Positions 28,104-36,574 of a DNA stretch of 64,000 nucleotides are shown one piece after another. Source of the stretch: RGIG990 sp045589455 (lineage in GTDB: Bacteria > Verrucomicrobiota > Kiritimatiellia > RFP12 > UBA3636); contig JAZNPC010000010.1 of the NCBI GenBank assembly GCA_045589455.1, forward strand, positions 1 through 64,000, given 5' to 3'. The notes below the pieces were generated by a model. That model worked only from the letters and a program-made list of their open reading frames with translations. It was not told where the DNA came from and ran no database searches. The position numbers were made by a program, and so were the translations under genes. Within the stretch, counting starts at the first letter, position 1, and the number at the start of each line of letters is the position of its first letter.

Positions 28104-28874
28104 ATGAAGCCTTATCCGCCACTTATTTTTGCACAATGGAAGCAGTCCTTATCGTTGCTACGAGAGGCACAGCAAAGCATTGGCACAGAGGGGCAGGATA
28201 AGGCTGTTTTGCGTGCGGCAGCATATATGCAGGCCTCAGCAGATGAGCATTTACGGAGGCTTGCTGAGCTCTTGCATGTAGGGATGACTGGTGCCGAATT
28301 TCTTTGTGTGCTTGTGCCTGTGGAGCGTGTGGCTTCTCGAGACCATGTCACCGATGCTACTATGCTTGCAGAGGTAACGACAGACGATGCTGAGCAACCT
28401 TTAGCTCAGACTCTTCCTCTAATCGTTATTCTTGATAATTTACGCTCAGCTATCAATTTAGGCGGAATATTTCGTACCTCAGAATTTTTTGGTGTTTCAG
28501 AAATTTGGCTTTGTGGCTACACTGCCACACCAGAGCATGAGCATGTGGCAAAGTCAGCAATGGGAACAGACAAATTGGTCGCATGGCGCTATTTCGAAAA
28601 TACATCAGAAGCAATTCTTGAAGCAAAGAAGCAGGGCTATCATTGCTATGCTTTAGAAACCTCTCCAAATGCCAAAAATATAAATGAATTTAAATTTTCC
28701 TTCCCATGTGTGTTAGTTTTGGGTAATGAGAGATTTGGTGTCTCACAGGATGCATTAGCTTGCTGTGATGAGTTATTGGCAATACCGGGATTTGGTCGAA
28801 AGAATTCAATTAATGTAGCCAGTGCTTTTGCAATTGCAGCAAATCAAATTAGTCATGCTTTTCGTAGTAGGTAG
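28104..28874 (+). CDS. SpoU/TrmH-family RNA 2'-O-methyltransferase
   Basis: SPOUT-fold methyltransferase that probably methylates a ribose in tRNA or rRNA with SAM. 256 aa. The C-terminal ~150 residues carry the SpoU motifs: 'ILDNLRSAINLGGIFRTSEF' (motif 1), 'VLVLGNERFGVS' (motif 2) and 'IPGFGRKNSINVASAFAIAA' (motif 3). The N-terminal ~105 residues are helical and not recognised; this is not the standard L30e-like domain of RlmB. It begins 22 bases after metG and ends 5 bases before the HD gene. The precise RNA target cannot be assigned. Confidence 0.85.
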   Translation: MKPYPPLIFAQWKQSLSLLREAQQSIGTEGQDKAVLRAAAYMQASADEHLRRLAELLHVGMTGAEFLCVLVPVERVASRDHVTDATMLAEVTTDDAEQPLAQTLPLIVILDNLRSAINLGGIFRTSEFFGVSEIWLCGYTATPEHEHVAKSAMGTDKLVAWRYFENTSEAILEAKKQGYHCYALETSPNAKNINEFKFSFPCVLVLGNERFGVSQDALACCDELLAIPGFGRKNSINVASAFAIAANQISHAFRSR

Positions 28875-28879
28875 AATTT

Positions 28880-29500
28880 ATGGAACTCGGAGCAATTAAA
28901 AATCTAGCCTATGAGCTAATTGGCAATAAGGAAGAAGTTCCTCACGGAGTGGGATACCGCCTTGCTCATGGTTATAGAGTTGGTGCAATTGCAGAATGGA
29001 TTGCACATGAGCTAGGAGAGAGCGATGAGCTACTTTTTGTTGCTGGCATACTTCATGACATTGGTAAGGATAAGGCAGGACATCCAGAGGATGATGGAAT
29101 AATGCATGGTCCGCGCGGAGCCGAGATTATTCGCAAGCAATTTATTCATTTTATGAGCATAAATGAGCTTCAAAGAGTTGCTACAATGGTTGAAAATCAT
29201 AATGCTCGCCCCAAAAGTAAGTGGTTTATCGATAAAGAGAAGCCACAGCATTCAACTGAGGTCTTAATACTTCAGGATGCAGATTTGCTAGATCATTTTG
29301 GTGAAGAAGGCATAAATATTACACTTAATTGGGGACGTTTTTTCAAAAAAACTCGCGAACAAATCCTTAAGGAATGGAAATATGGTGAGAGAGTAGCTCG
29401 AATGCATGAAGAGGTGCGCCGCTCTCTTAATTTTGATGTGTCAGTTCGTGAGTTTGATCGACGCCTAAAAATCATGCAGGATTACTTTTTAAAATTTTGA
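28880..29500 (+). CDS. HD-domain hydrolase
   Basis: Metal-dependent phosphohydrolase superfamily. 206 aa with His-Asp in 'AGILHDIGKDKAGHPEDDG' (HD at 59-60), an upstream His in 'GYRLAHGYRVGAIAEW' (His30) and a later Asp in 'LQDADLLDHFGEEGI', which together fit the HD metal site. Substrate unknown; YedJ/nucleotidase-like or (p)ppGpp-type roles are guesses. It starts 5 bases after the methyltransferase stop, so the two are translationally close. Its stop codon lies inside the first copy of a 65-bp tandem repeat. Confidence 0.8.
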   Translation: MELGAIKNLAYELIGNKEEVPHGVGYRLAHGYRVGAIAEWIAHELGESDELLFVAGILHDIGKDKAGHPEDDGIMHGPRGAEIIRKQFIHFMSINELQRVATMVENHNARPKSKWFIDKEKPQHSTEVLILQDADLLDHFGEEGINITLNWGRFFKKTREQILKEWKYGERVARMHEEVRRSLNFDVSVREFDRRLKIMQDYFLKF

Positions 29501-29621
29501 TTTGTCAGTTTTAGGGTTTTAATTACGTATTAATACTATAGCAGGATTGTTTTGCTAAATTTTGATTTGTCAGTTTTGGGGTTTTAATTACGTATTAATA
29601 CTATAGCAGGATTGTTTTGCT
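29492..29621. repeat. 65-bp tandem duplication overlapping the end of the HD gene
   Basis: Copies 29492-29556 and 29557-29621 differ at one visible position (TTTTAGGG versus TTTTGGGG) and are followed by the first 10 bases of a third. The first copy contains the last codons and stop of the HD gene, so the duplication arose from that gene's 3' end. Each unit contains ATTACGTATTAATAC. Confidence 0.9.
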
Positions 29622-29718
29622 AAATTTTGATGCTGTGTTTTAACGAATAATAAGCACATACATATAGGCGATTTAGTAGTTTTGTTTTTTTGTTTTAAAA
29701 AAAGAAAGGGATATAATA

Positions 29719-30570
29719 ATGTTTACAATAGCATGTGGCAAATGTGGTCAGAATTATGAGGTTGATCAAGAGTATTGCGGTGCTTCATTTGAATGTGTTA
29801 GTTGTGGCGAGACAATAGTTGTGCCAATGCTGGAACAAGACAATAGCAAGGTATTTGTTCAACCTCAACCTCAACCTCGACCTCAGCAGCAGCCGTCACG
29901 GTTGAATTCTCAGCCGGTAGGAAATAGTTCTAAGTTAGTAATAAATAAAACAAGACCCCAAAGCCCTTCTAGAGTGTCTTCTACTTATTCTTCACCTTCC
30001 TCCTTCAAAAATCCATATTTATCCCAACGACCTAATCGTTCTAGCAACACATGGTTTAAACTAATATTTTTTATTATTGTTCTAGGATTAATAGGTGGTG
30101 GAGTTTACTTTTTTGTAAACGATTCAAAGAAGGATACTTCTACAAATGTTAGTGATAACAATGCTTCTGGGAAAAATAATGGAGGAGAAAGTAGAGATGA
30201 TTCAACAATAGATATAAACGACTATAATGCACGTAAAAAATACGAGTCTAAGGATGCATCAAATGTTCCATTTAGAATTATGCAAGTGTTAAAAAGCGAT
30301 GTAGAATCCGGCTTTACTTTTGTCTTGTGTGTACTACAGGAGCCAACATCTGGAGGCAGATTTATGGATACAGAGGTCGTATTTGGTTTAATGTTTGACG
30401 GGAGTGACGTTTCGTCTATAAACTTTTCAAAAACATGGGTGGACGATCTGTATTGGGCGGGGTACTACACATATACAACTGTTGAAAATAAAGAAAACAC
30501 GATTAAAATATTTACCGTTGATTTAGATCTATCGGTGGGGGCTTTGAAGGCACAAGGACTTCTTGATTAG
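29719..30570 (+). CDS. Zinc-ribbon, single-pass membrane protein
   Basis: Function not recognised. 283 aa. Residues 6-36 contain a CxxC...CxxC ribbon ('CGKCGQNYEVDQEYCG' then 'ECVSCGE') like the small N-terminal fingers that precede membrane segments in many bacterial proteins. Residues ~45-105 are Pro/Gln/Ser-rich, including QPQPQPRPQQQP. One membrane helix lies at about 112-134 ('WFKLIFFIIVLGLIGGGVYF'), followed by an Asp/Ser/Asn-rich linker and a ~110-residue C-terminal domain. Topology is probably ribbon inside and C-terminus outside. Start has AAAGAAAGGG upstream. It is alone between repeat regions. Confidence 0.75.
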   Translation: MFTIACGKCGQNYEVDQEYCGASFECVSCGETIVVPMLEQDNSKVFVQPQPQPRPQQQPSRLNSQPVGNSSKLVINKTRPQSPSRVSSTYSSPSSFKNPYLSQRPNRSSNTWFKLIFFIIVLGLIGGGVYFFVNDSKKDTSTNVSDNNASGKNNGGESRDDSTIDINDYNARKKYESKDASNVPFRIMQVLKSDVESGFTFVLCVLQEPTSGGRFMDTEVVFGLMFDGSDVSSINFSKTWVDDLYWAGYYTYTTVENKENTIKIFTVDLDLSVGALKAQGLLD

Positions 30571-30736
30571 TTATGTAATCACAAGACATATTGTAATCTA
30601 TTTTAGAAATTCATTCTATTTTTTCTGGGGGAGGCAAAATGTATTTGGTTGTATTTGACTTATTTACCCATTAATACCCTGCATTTCTAACAATTAACCG
30701 TATTACGCTCCTCATCTCAAAAATCTTGTGTGCGTA

Positions 30737-30810
30737 CACACTGGCGCTTGGCAGTTGCCTTATTACTTCGAAGATTTCGTAATAGCAAGGCAATAACAAG
30801 CGCCAGTGTT
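30737..30810 (-). repeat. Palindromic element, inverted third copy
   Basis: Imperfect palindrome starting CACACTGGCGCTTGGCAG and ending CAAGCGCCAGTG, with GAAATCT (as AGATTTC) near the centre. Read on the minus strand it matches the 77-nt palindromes at 25272-25348 and 50547-50623, with compensating changes in the outer arms (ACACTGG/CCAGTGT here versus ACATTA/TAATGT there). Confidence 0.8.
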
Positions 30811-30860
30811 TTTGTCGTTGTATCCACCACGAGAGCTCTGCGCCCCAGCGTCTTCCCCGA

Positions 30861-30958
30861 CCACCATCCTGTCCACCGTCCTGTCCACCATCCTGTCCAC
30901 CGTAGTTTTAACGTAGGTGGAAGTTTTAACGTAGGTGGAAGCCTTGGCGTAGGTGGTT
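30861..30958. repeat. Two adjacent short tandem arrays (12-bp and 18-bp units)
   Basis: CCACCATCCTGT/CCACCGTCCTGT repeated about three and a half times (30861-30904). It is followed by GTTTTAACGTAGGTGGAA at 30905-30922 and 30923-30940, and a diverged third unit 30941-30958. Confidence 0.8.
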
Positions 30959-31030
30959 GCGTCCTTTGGGCCCACGTAAGCCATCATTATAGCATTGCAT
31001 CGAATTTAGGCCGATACTGCCCAATTAGCA

Positions 31031-31059
31031 TTGAAACAGTAGTAAATCTATGGTAAAAT
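31031..31059 (+). promoter_or_regulatory. Sigma70-like promoter of the symporter-led gene run
   Basis: TTGAAA (31031-31036) and TAAAAT (31054-31059), spacing 17, 57 bases upstream of the symporter ATG. Confidence 0.6.
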
Positions 31060-31116
31060 AAAATTTCAAATTATGTAATAGAATTTCGTTAAAAATACAG
31101 TATTAAGGATAATAAA

Positions 31117-32358
31117 ATGGAAACAACAAAAAAGAATGTTGGTTTTAATGGTAAGCAAATGATTATTTGGCTTGCTGCTCTAGTAATTGGTATCGTTGTA
31201 GGATTATGCTTTGCTTCAGATGGTGCAGTTATAAAGTTTTGTGACTTTATAGCAGGTATCTATACTCGTTTATTTAAGTTTGTTGCTGTACCAACAATTG
31301 CACTTGTTATCACAACAACATTGGCTTCCCTAGGTGGTCAGAAGAATACAGGTAAAATCTTTGGTTTTACAATTATGTATACAATTTTAACAACACTTGT
31401 TGCTTCAATTTTGGGAGCTGTTCTTTATGAGGTGATTGCTCCAAGATCAATCCCTCCGAAAATGATCGCTAGCAGTGCAGAGAAGGTTGCTAAGTATGAG
31501 GGTGATGTTTCTGGTGTGTATGAGCATATCCTAAATATTGTTCCAGACAATGTAATCAATCCTTTTAGCAGTGGCAGTGTATTAAGCATCCTAATCATTG
31601 CTGCAGCTGTTGGTCTATCTCTAGCATTCATTAAGCGCACAGAAAATACAGAGGCATTACTAAAGGGAATCAATGGTCTTCAGGAGGTTTTCTTTGCAAT
31701 CATTCGTGCACTAGTATGGGCATTGCCACTAGGTATTATCGCGTTTGCTGCTCAGCTAGCAGTTCAGATGTCTGGCGAGATGGCTGTTGATTCAATTGGT
31801 AAGTATGTTGCTGTTGTTCTAGGTGGAAACCTAATTCAGTTCTTCATCATTCTCCCATTGTTCCTACTAATCTCAGGTATCAATCCTCTACGCGTATTCA
31901 AGAATATGCTTCCAGCTGTATTGATGGCATTCTTTACAAAGAGCTCAACAGCAACTCTTCCTGTAACAGTGGCTTCTGCAGAGAATAACATGAAGGCAAA
32001 GCCAGAGGTTGCTCGCTTTGTTCTACCTATGTGCTGCACAATCAATATGAATGGCTGCGCTGCATTTATTCTTGTTACATCTCTATTTGTAATGCAGAAT
32101 GGCGGCATTGAGTTGTCTATTGCAACAATAGCTATTTGGGTGTTGATTTCTGTTATTTCAGCAATTGGTAATGCTGGTGTGCCAATGGGTTGCTTCTTCC
32201 TAACACTATCCTTGATGTCAAGTGTTGAAGGAGCTCCTCTAGGTGTGCTAGGTGTAATTCTACCAATCTATGCAATTATTGATATGGTTGAGACAGGCGT
32301 TAACGTATGGTCTGACTCCTGCGTTTGCGCTATGGTAAATAAAAAGCTAGATAAATAA
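31117..32358 (+). CDS. Dicarboxylate/amino acid:cation symporter (DAACS family)
   Basis: Inner-membrane secondary transporter taking up acidic, neutral or hydroxy amino acids or dicarboxylates with Na+ or H+. 413 aa, the usual length, with about eight helices and the two re-entrant hairpins. The HP1 serine motif is 'FTKSSTATLPVTVASAE'. Helix 7 has 'CTINMNGCAAFILVTSLF' (residues ~307-324), where the common NMDGT becomes NMNGC. The HP2/TM8 region is 'SAIGNAGVPMGCFFLTLSL' and 'DMVETGVNVWSDSC'. The altered helix-7 motif resembles neither GltP nor SstT exactly, so substrate is left open. First gene of a closely spaced run reaching the SDR gene. Confidence 0.9.
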   Translation: METTKKNVGFNGKQMIIWLAALVIGIVVGLCFASDGAVIKFCDFIAGIYTRLFKFVAVPTIALVITTTLASLGGQKNTGKIFGFTIMYTILTTLVASILGAVLYEVIAPRSIPPKMIASSAEKVAKYEGDVSGVYEHILNIVPDNVINPFSSGSVLSILIIAAAVGLSLAFIKRTENTEALLKGINGLQEVFFAIIRALVWALPLGIIAFAAQLAVQMSGEMAVDSIGKYVAVVLGGNLIQFFIILPLFLLISGINPLRVFKNMLPAVLMAFFTKSSTATLPVTVASAENNMKAKPEVARFVLPMCCTINMNGCAAFILVTSLFVMQNGGIELSIATIAIWVLISVISAIGNAGVPMGCFFLTLSLMSSVEGAPLGVLGVILPIYAIIDMVETGVNVWSDSCVCAMVNKKLDK

Positions 32359-32383
32359 CTAAATTTCTATAGGGGAGGTATCT

Positions 32384-32845
32384 ATGATTAAAGACAAAAT
32401 TTCAAATTCAGCACTTTATTTAAATGCACATCCTTTATTTGCAAAGGCATTTGAATGGCTTAAAGAATTTGGGGCAACAGCACCAGATGGTAAGGTCTTT
32501 ATCGAGGGCGAGGATTTAATTGCTATCCCTCAGCATTATACCTCTCATCCATATACTGATGATAAGTATGAAACCCACAAGCGCTACATCGATATTCAGG
32601 TAGTGCTAGAGGGTGAGGAGCTTGTTTATTTAGGTAATCCAGATCAGATGCCAGTAAATATACCATTCGATGTAGAGAAGGATATTGATTTTCGTACTGG
32701 CTTTGGAGAGCCTACAACCCTAAGTGCTGGTGAGTTTATGGTTATCTATCCACATGAGGCACATGAGCCTGGTGTTTCAACTGCAGCTGGAGATAAGCTT
32801 GTTCACAAGATTATCTTCAAGGTTGCTGTTAGTCGCCTAAAGTAA
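32384..32845 (+). CDS. YhcH/YjgK/YiaL (DUF386) family protein
   Basis: Small cupin-like beta-barrel protein. 153 aa with the family's metal-site features 'ETHKRYIDIQVVLEGEELV' and 'YPHEAHEPGVSTAAGDKLVH' (His/Glu ligands). Relatives act on sugar anomers; E. coli YhcH/NanQ is a sialic acid anomerase and EbgC accompanies a beta-galactosidase. Here no nan or lac genes are nearby, so a role in sugar handling is only suggested. Very strong ribosome site (AGGGGAGG), 25 bases after the symporter. Confidence 0.88.
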   Translation: MIKDKISNSALYLNAHPLFAKAFEWLKEFGATAPDGKVFIEGEDLIAIPQHYTSHPYTDDKYETHKRYIDIQVVLEGEELVYLGNPDQMPVNIPFDVEKDIDFRTGFGEPTTLSAGEFMVIYPHEAHEPGVSTAAGDKLVHKIIFKVAVSRLK

Positions 32846-32854
32846 AGCGCAACT

Positions 32855-33745
32855 ATGGAAGGCTGTTGTAATTGTAATCACAGCCATGTGCATACACATG
32901 GCACAAATGATTCGCATACTAGCGCAATAAGTAAAATTGCTGTGCAGGATTGTGCAGTTTGTGTCCGTGATGTATGCTTTTCATATCAAGGACCTGAAGT
33001 GCTGCACAATGTGTCTTTTGAGATTCCAAAGAAATCGCTAGTAGCAGTAATTGGTCCTAACGGAGGAGGTAAGACAACCTTGCTTCGCCTTTTACTTGGC
33101 GATTTAAAGCCTCGCTACGGAAGGATTGAGATATTTGGAAAAGAGCCTAGCTCCCAACGCACACGCATAGGACTTGTTCCTCAACAAATTAATTTTGATA
33201 ATCAATTTCCTATTTCTGTTCTTGAAGCAGTAATGACAGGCTGCATTGGTTCAAAAGTTTTCGGTGGCTTCTCTAATGCTGATAAAAAAGCTGCTCTTGG
33301 TGCAATCAAGAAGGTAGGACTAGAGGGCTTTGAAAAGAAGCGCTTTTCAGAGCTATCCGGAGGTCAACGTCAGCGTGTCATAATAGCACGAGCGCTTTCA
33401 AATAATCCTGATTTATTATTCCTTGATGAGCCTACAGCAAATGTAGACTCTGCCACAGAGCTCGAGTTGTTTAAATTGTTTCAGGAGCTCGCAAAGGAAA
33501 AAACGCTTATAATGGTTTCCCATAATGTACGCGTTGTTATTTCCCACGCTACACATTTGCTATGTGTAAACCATACTGCACATCTACACGATTTGGTTGA
33601 GGGAATTAATGTTGATACAGAGCTGATACCTCTAAATAAAATTGGAGATTTAAAGAGCTTTGTTCATGAGCATACCCCATCTCATGTTCAGCATTTGATG
33701 GAGGCTTTATATAAGCCACATAATGCTGAAAAGCAGAGTGATTAG
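32855..33745 (+). CDS. Metal-type ABC transporter ATP-binding protein (ZnuC/MntB-like) with His/Cys-rich head
   Basis: ATPase subunit of what is probably a zinc or manganese importer. 296 aa: residues 1-25 form a Cys/His-rich leader ('CCNCNHSHVHTHGTNDSH'). The ABC domain follows with Walker A 'GPNGGGKTTLLRLLLG', signature 'LSGGQRQRVIIARALS', Walker B 'LLFLDEPTANVDS' and switch 'MVSHN'; a His-containing tail ends the protein. The leader could bind the transported metal. The usual permease and binding protein are absent from the neighbourhood, so the partner must be elsewhere. It starts 9 bases after the YhcH-like gene. Confidence 0.85.
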   Translation: MEGCCNCNHSHVHTHGTNDSHTSAISKIAVQDCAVCVRDVCFSYQGPEVLHNVSFEIPKKSLVAVIGPNGGGKTTLLRLLLGDLKPRYGRIEIFGKEPSSQRTRIGLVPQQINFDNQFPISVLEAVMTGCIGSKVFGGFSNADKKAALGAIKKVGLEGFEKKRFSELSGGQRQRVIIARALSNNPDLLFLDEPTANVDSATELELFKLFQELAKEKTLIMVSHNVRVVISHATHLLCVNHTAHLHDLVEGINVDTELIPLNKIGDLKSFVHEHTPSHVQHLMEALYKPHNAEKQSD

Positions 33746-33766
33746 ATTTTGTTTTAAGGAGCTTTT

Positions 33767-35770
33767 ATGCAGCTAGCACAGCTAAAGGATGATATGGCAT
33801 TACAACCTTATATGCCAAAATTAAAGGAACGTAAGCAGCGCCTTGCAGCATTAAAGAAGAAGCTTGCCCCAAAAGGGAAGCTTGCAAGCTTTGCTTGCGG
33901 TCATGAATATTATGGTTTACACCATTTGAAGGGCGGAGGCTGGTGCTTTCGAGAGCTTGCCCCTAATGCGACAGGTATGTGGTTAGTGGGTGATTTTTCC
34001 AATTGGGAGCGTCAGCCTACCTATGAAGTAAAGCGCATTAATGATGAAGGTGTTTGGGAGTTAAATCTTCCTGAGGAGGCCATTCACCATGGACAGCACT
34101 ATCAGCTTCAGCTTACTTGGAATGGCGGAGAAGGACAGCGCTTGCCAAGCTATGTAAGGCGCGTGGTACAAGACGTTGCCACAAACATTTTTTCTGCTCA
34201 AGTTTGGGCTCCAGAGCAGCAATATATTTGGAAAAATCCAAAATTTAAAATTACCTTTAAAACACCATTAATCTATGAGAGCCATATTGGCATGGCTCAG
34301 GAGGAGATGCGTGTTGGCACATACAATGAATTTAGAGAGCACACCCTGCCACGAATAGCAAAGGCGGGCTATAATACCGTTCAGCTGATGGCTATTATGG
34401 AGCACCCGTACTATGGCTCCTTTGGTTATCAGGTGGCTAATTTCTTTGCTTGCTCTTCACGTTTTGGAACTCCAGAAGAATTGAAGCAGCTTATTGATGA
34501 AGCACATAGCATGGGAATTGCCGTGATTATGGATATTATCCATTCTCACTCTGTGCGCAATGAAAATGATGGCTTGGCACGCTTCGATGGCACAGATTAC
34601 CTCTATTTCCATGGAGGAGAGCGTGGTCATCACCCAGTGTGGGACTCATCATGCTTTGATTATGGCAGACTATCAACACTTCATTTACTTCTATCAAATT
34701 GCCGCTATTGGCTAGATGAATTCCATTTTGATGGCTTCCGCTTTGATGGTGTTACAAGTATGCTTTATTTGCACCATGGCTTAGGTGTAGATTTTGTTAG
34801 CTATGACCAATACTTTGATAGCCAAGTAGACGAAGATGCTTATACTTATCTTGGTCTAGCAAATCAGGTGATTCATGAGGTTCGCCCTGATGCAATAACA
34901 ATTGCTGAGGATGTTAGTGGAATGCCAGGGCTTGGTGCTCCTCAAAAGGATGGTGGTGCAGGGTTTGATTATCGCCTTGCAATGGGTATTACAGAGGCAT
35001 GGGGTAAGCTAGCACGTGAGGTTAAGGATGAGGATTGGTACATCCCATGGCTATGGCATGAGCTAACAAATCGTCGTGCTGATGAAAAGACGATTAGTTA
35101 CGTGGAGTGTCACGATCAGGCTCTTGTTGGTGGTAAAACACTTTTCTTTGAAATGACAGGTCCAGCAATCTATGATTCAATGCATAAGCGCTCCGGCAAT
35201 CTAACGATTGAGCGCGCAGTTGCATTGCATAAGCTTGCACGCCTAGCCACGCTTGCTACTGCGGGTCATGGCTATCTCAATTTTATGGGCAACGAATTTG
35301 GTCATCCAGAGTGGATTGATTTTCCTCGTGAAGGAAATAATTTCTCATACAAGCATGCTCGTCGTCAGTGGAGTATCCGTGATAATCCATTGCTTCAGTT
35401 CTCTGTACTCGCAGACTTTGATGAGGCAATGCTAAAGCTATTTAATGAAAATAGCGAGGCGCTTACAGAGATTCCACGTCAGCTTTATGCTAGCGGGGAA
35501 GAGAAGCTACTTGCATTTTCACGCGGAGAGCTATTCTTTATCTTTAATTTCCACCCAACGCAATCCTACACCGATTGGAAGCTTATGGTTCCTCCAGGAG
35601 ATTATAAGCTAATGCTTACAACTGATTCAGTAAGATTTGGTGGACATGAAAGAGTATCTCTTCCGCAGACATATTTTACAATGCCATCACTTTGGGGTAA
35701 TGAACAGGTGCTTCATATAAGCATGTATGTTCCATCTCGCTGTGCATTGGTATTAAAGCGCAATGATTAA
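33767..35770 (+). CDS. glgB: 1,4-alpha-glucan branching enzyme, eukaryotic-like GH13 type
   Basis: Makes alpha-1,6 branches in glycogen. 667 aa: N-terminal helical part, CBM48/early-set domain (~45-130, 'WCFRELAPNATGMWLVGDF'), then the GH13 barrel with 'DIIHSHSVRN', nucleophile in 'FRFDGVTSML' (Asp327), acid/base in 'IAEDVSGMPG' (Glu381), and 'VECHDQALVG' (Asp450), and a C-terminal beta domain. The motif wording (HSH, GVTSMLYxHHG, AEDVSGMP, HDQALVG) is that of eukaryotic-type branching enzymes rather than of E. coli GlgB. No other glycogen genes are adjacent. It starts 21 bases after the ABC gene and is followed directly by the HAD gene. Confidence 0.92.
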   Translation: MQLAQLKDDMALQPYMPKLKERKQRLAALKKKLAPKGKLASFACGHEYYGLHHLKGGGWCFRELAPNATGMWLVGDFSNWERQPTYEVKRINDEGVWELNLPEEAIHHGQHYQLQLTWNGGEGQRLPSYVRRVVQDVATNIFSAQVWAPEQQYIWKNPKFKITFKTPLIYESHIGMAQEEMRVGTYNEFREHTLPRIAKAGYNTVQLMAIMEHPYYGSFGYQVANFFACSSRFGTPEELKQLIDEAHSMGIAVIMDIIHSHSVRNENDGLARFDGTDYLYFHGGERGHHPVWDSSCFDYGRLSTLHLLLSNCRYWLDEFHFDGFRFDGVTSMLYLHHGLGVDFVSYDQYFDSQVDEDAYTYLGLANQVIHEVRPDAITIAEDVSGMPGLGAPQKDGGAGFDYRLAMGITEAWGKLAREVKDEDWYIPWLWHELTNRRADEKTISYVECHDQALVGGKTLFFEMTGPAIYDSMHKRSGNLTIERAVALHKLARLATLATAGHGYLNFMGNEFGHPEWIDFPREGNNFSYKHARRQWSIRDNPLLQFSVLADFDEAMLKLFNENSEALTEIPRQLYASGEEKLLAFSRGELFFIFNFHPTQSYTDWKLMVPPGDYKLMLTTDSVRFGGHERVSLPQTYFTMPSLWGNEQVLHISMYVPSRCALVLKRND

Positions 35771-35773
35771 GTG

Positions 35774-36535
35774 ATGACAAAGCTAATAATTTTTGATTTA
35801 GATGGCACCGTGTATCTAGGTGAAAAAGAGGTGCCTGGTGCAGCAGCGTATATTAAGGATTGCCATGCCAAGGGGATTCGCACGATGTTTGTAACAAATC
35901 GTTCTAATCGTGTGCCGGAGCTTGTTCTGGAGCAACTACAGGGTTATGGTATACCATGTGAACTTTCCGATGTAATGACTACAGCACTTGCATCTGCCGC
36001 TTATATAAAAGAGCCATCTAAGGTCTATATTATCGGTGAGGCAGGCTTACGCATTGCTTTAGAAAATGCTGGTCACACAGTGGTAGAGGATGAGCAACCA
36101 GACTACGTTGTAGTAAGTATAGATCGCGAATTTACTTATGCAAAGCTTGCTAAGGCTGCAGATTATATTCTTAAGGGCGCAAAATTTATTGCAACAAATC
36201 CAGACCATCGCTTGCACCTAAATGGGCGCGTATGCCCAGGCTCAGGTACAATCGTTGCAGCAGTCGAGACAGCAACAGATGTTAAACCAATTATGCTTGG
36301 CAAACCAGAGCGTGCTTTAATTGATGCAGCACTTGAGGCTGCTGGAGTTTCTTCAGATGAGGCGATTGCAATTGGAGACAATTTAGAGACAGATATTCCA
36401 GCTGCTGCCACTGCCGGTGTGCGTAGTGTGCTTATTCTAACAGGCTATTCGAAGCGCGAGGACTGTGCCACAGCAAGGTTTAAGCCAGATTACATTGTGG
36501 AGGATTATTCAGAGCTATCACAGCTAGCATTATAA
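35774..36535 (+). CDS. HAD-superfamily hydrolase, NagD-like (class IIA)
   Basis: Phosphatase of small phosphorylated metabolites. 253 aa with motif I 'IIFDLDGTVYLGEKEVPGA' (Asp8/Asp10), motif II 'MFVTNRSNRVPELV', a C2-type cap, and motifs III/IV 'MLGKPERALIDAAL' and 'AIAIGDNLETDIPAA'. GTG (35771) and ATG (35774) are adjacent; ATG is preferred. The gene begins right behind the glgB stop codon, so the two are cotranscribed and probably coupled. NagD-like enzymes dephosphorylate UMP, sugar phosphates or pyridoxal phosphate; specificity unknown. Confidence 0.9.
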   Translation: MTKLIIFDLDGTVYLGEKEVPGAAAYIKDCHAKGIRTMFVTNRSNRVPELVLEQLQGYGIPCELSDVMTTALASAAYIKEPSKVYIIGEAGLRIALENAGHTVVEDEQPDYVVVSIDREFTYAKLAKAADYILKGAKFIATNPDHRLHLNGRVCPGSGTIVAAVETATDVKPIMLGKPERALIDAALEAAGVSSDEAIAIGDNLETDIPAAATAGVRSVLILTGYSKREDCATARFKPDYIVEDYSELSQLAL

Positions 36536-36574
36536 GGTCTATCACAGCTTAGCGCGTAAGAAATAGAGGTGAAT

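Larger units (their letters stand above)
30571..31030. other. Intergenic region made of repeats
   Basis: No gene. It holds the inverted palindromic element (30737-30810) and two minisatellites (30861-30958), described separately. The 108-codon open frame across it translates the repeats (His/Pro/Val, then Gly-rich) and is not credible. Confidence 0.6.

Noticed and set aside
30730..31056. 108-codon open frame in the repeat region
   Set aside because: It translates the palindrome and the two minisatellites; no ribosome site and no family signature.
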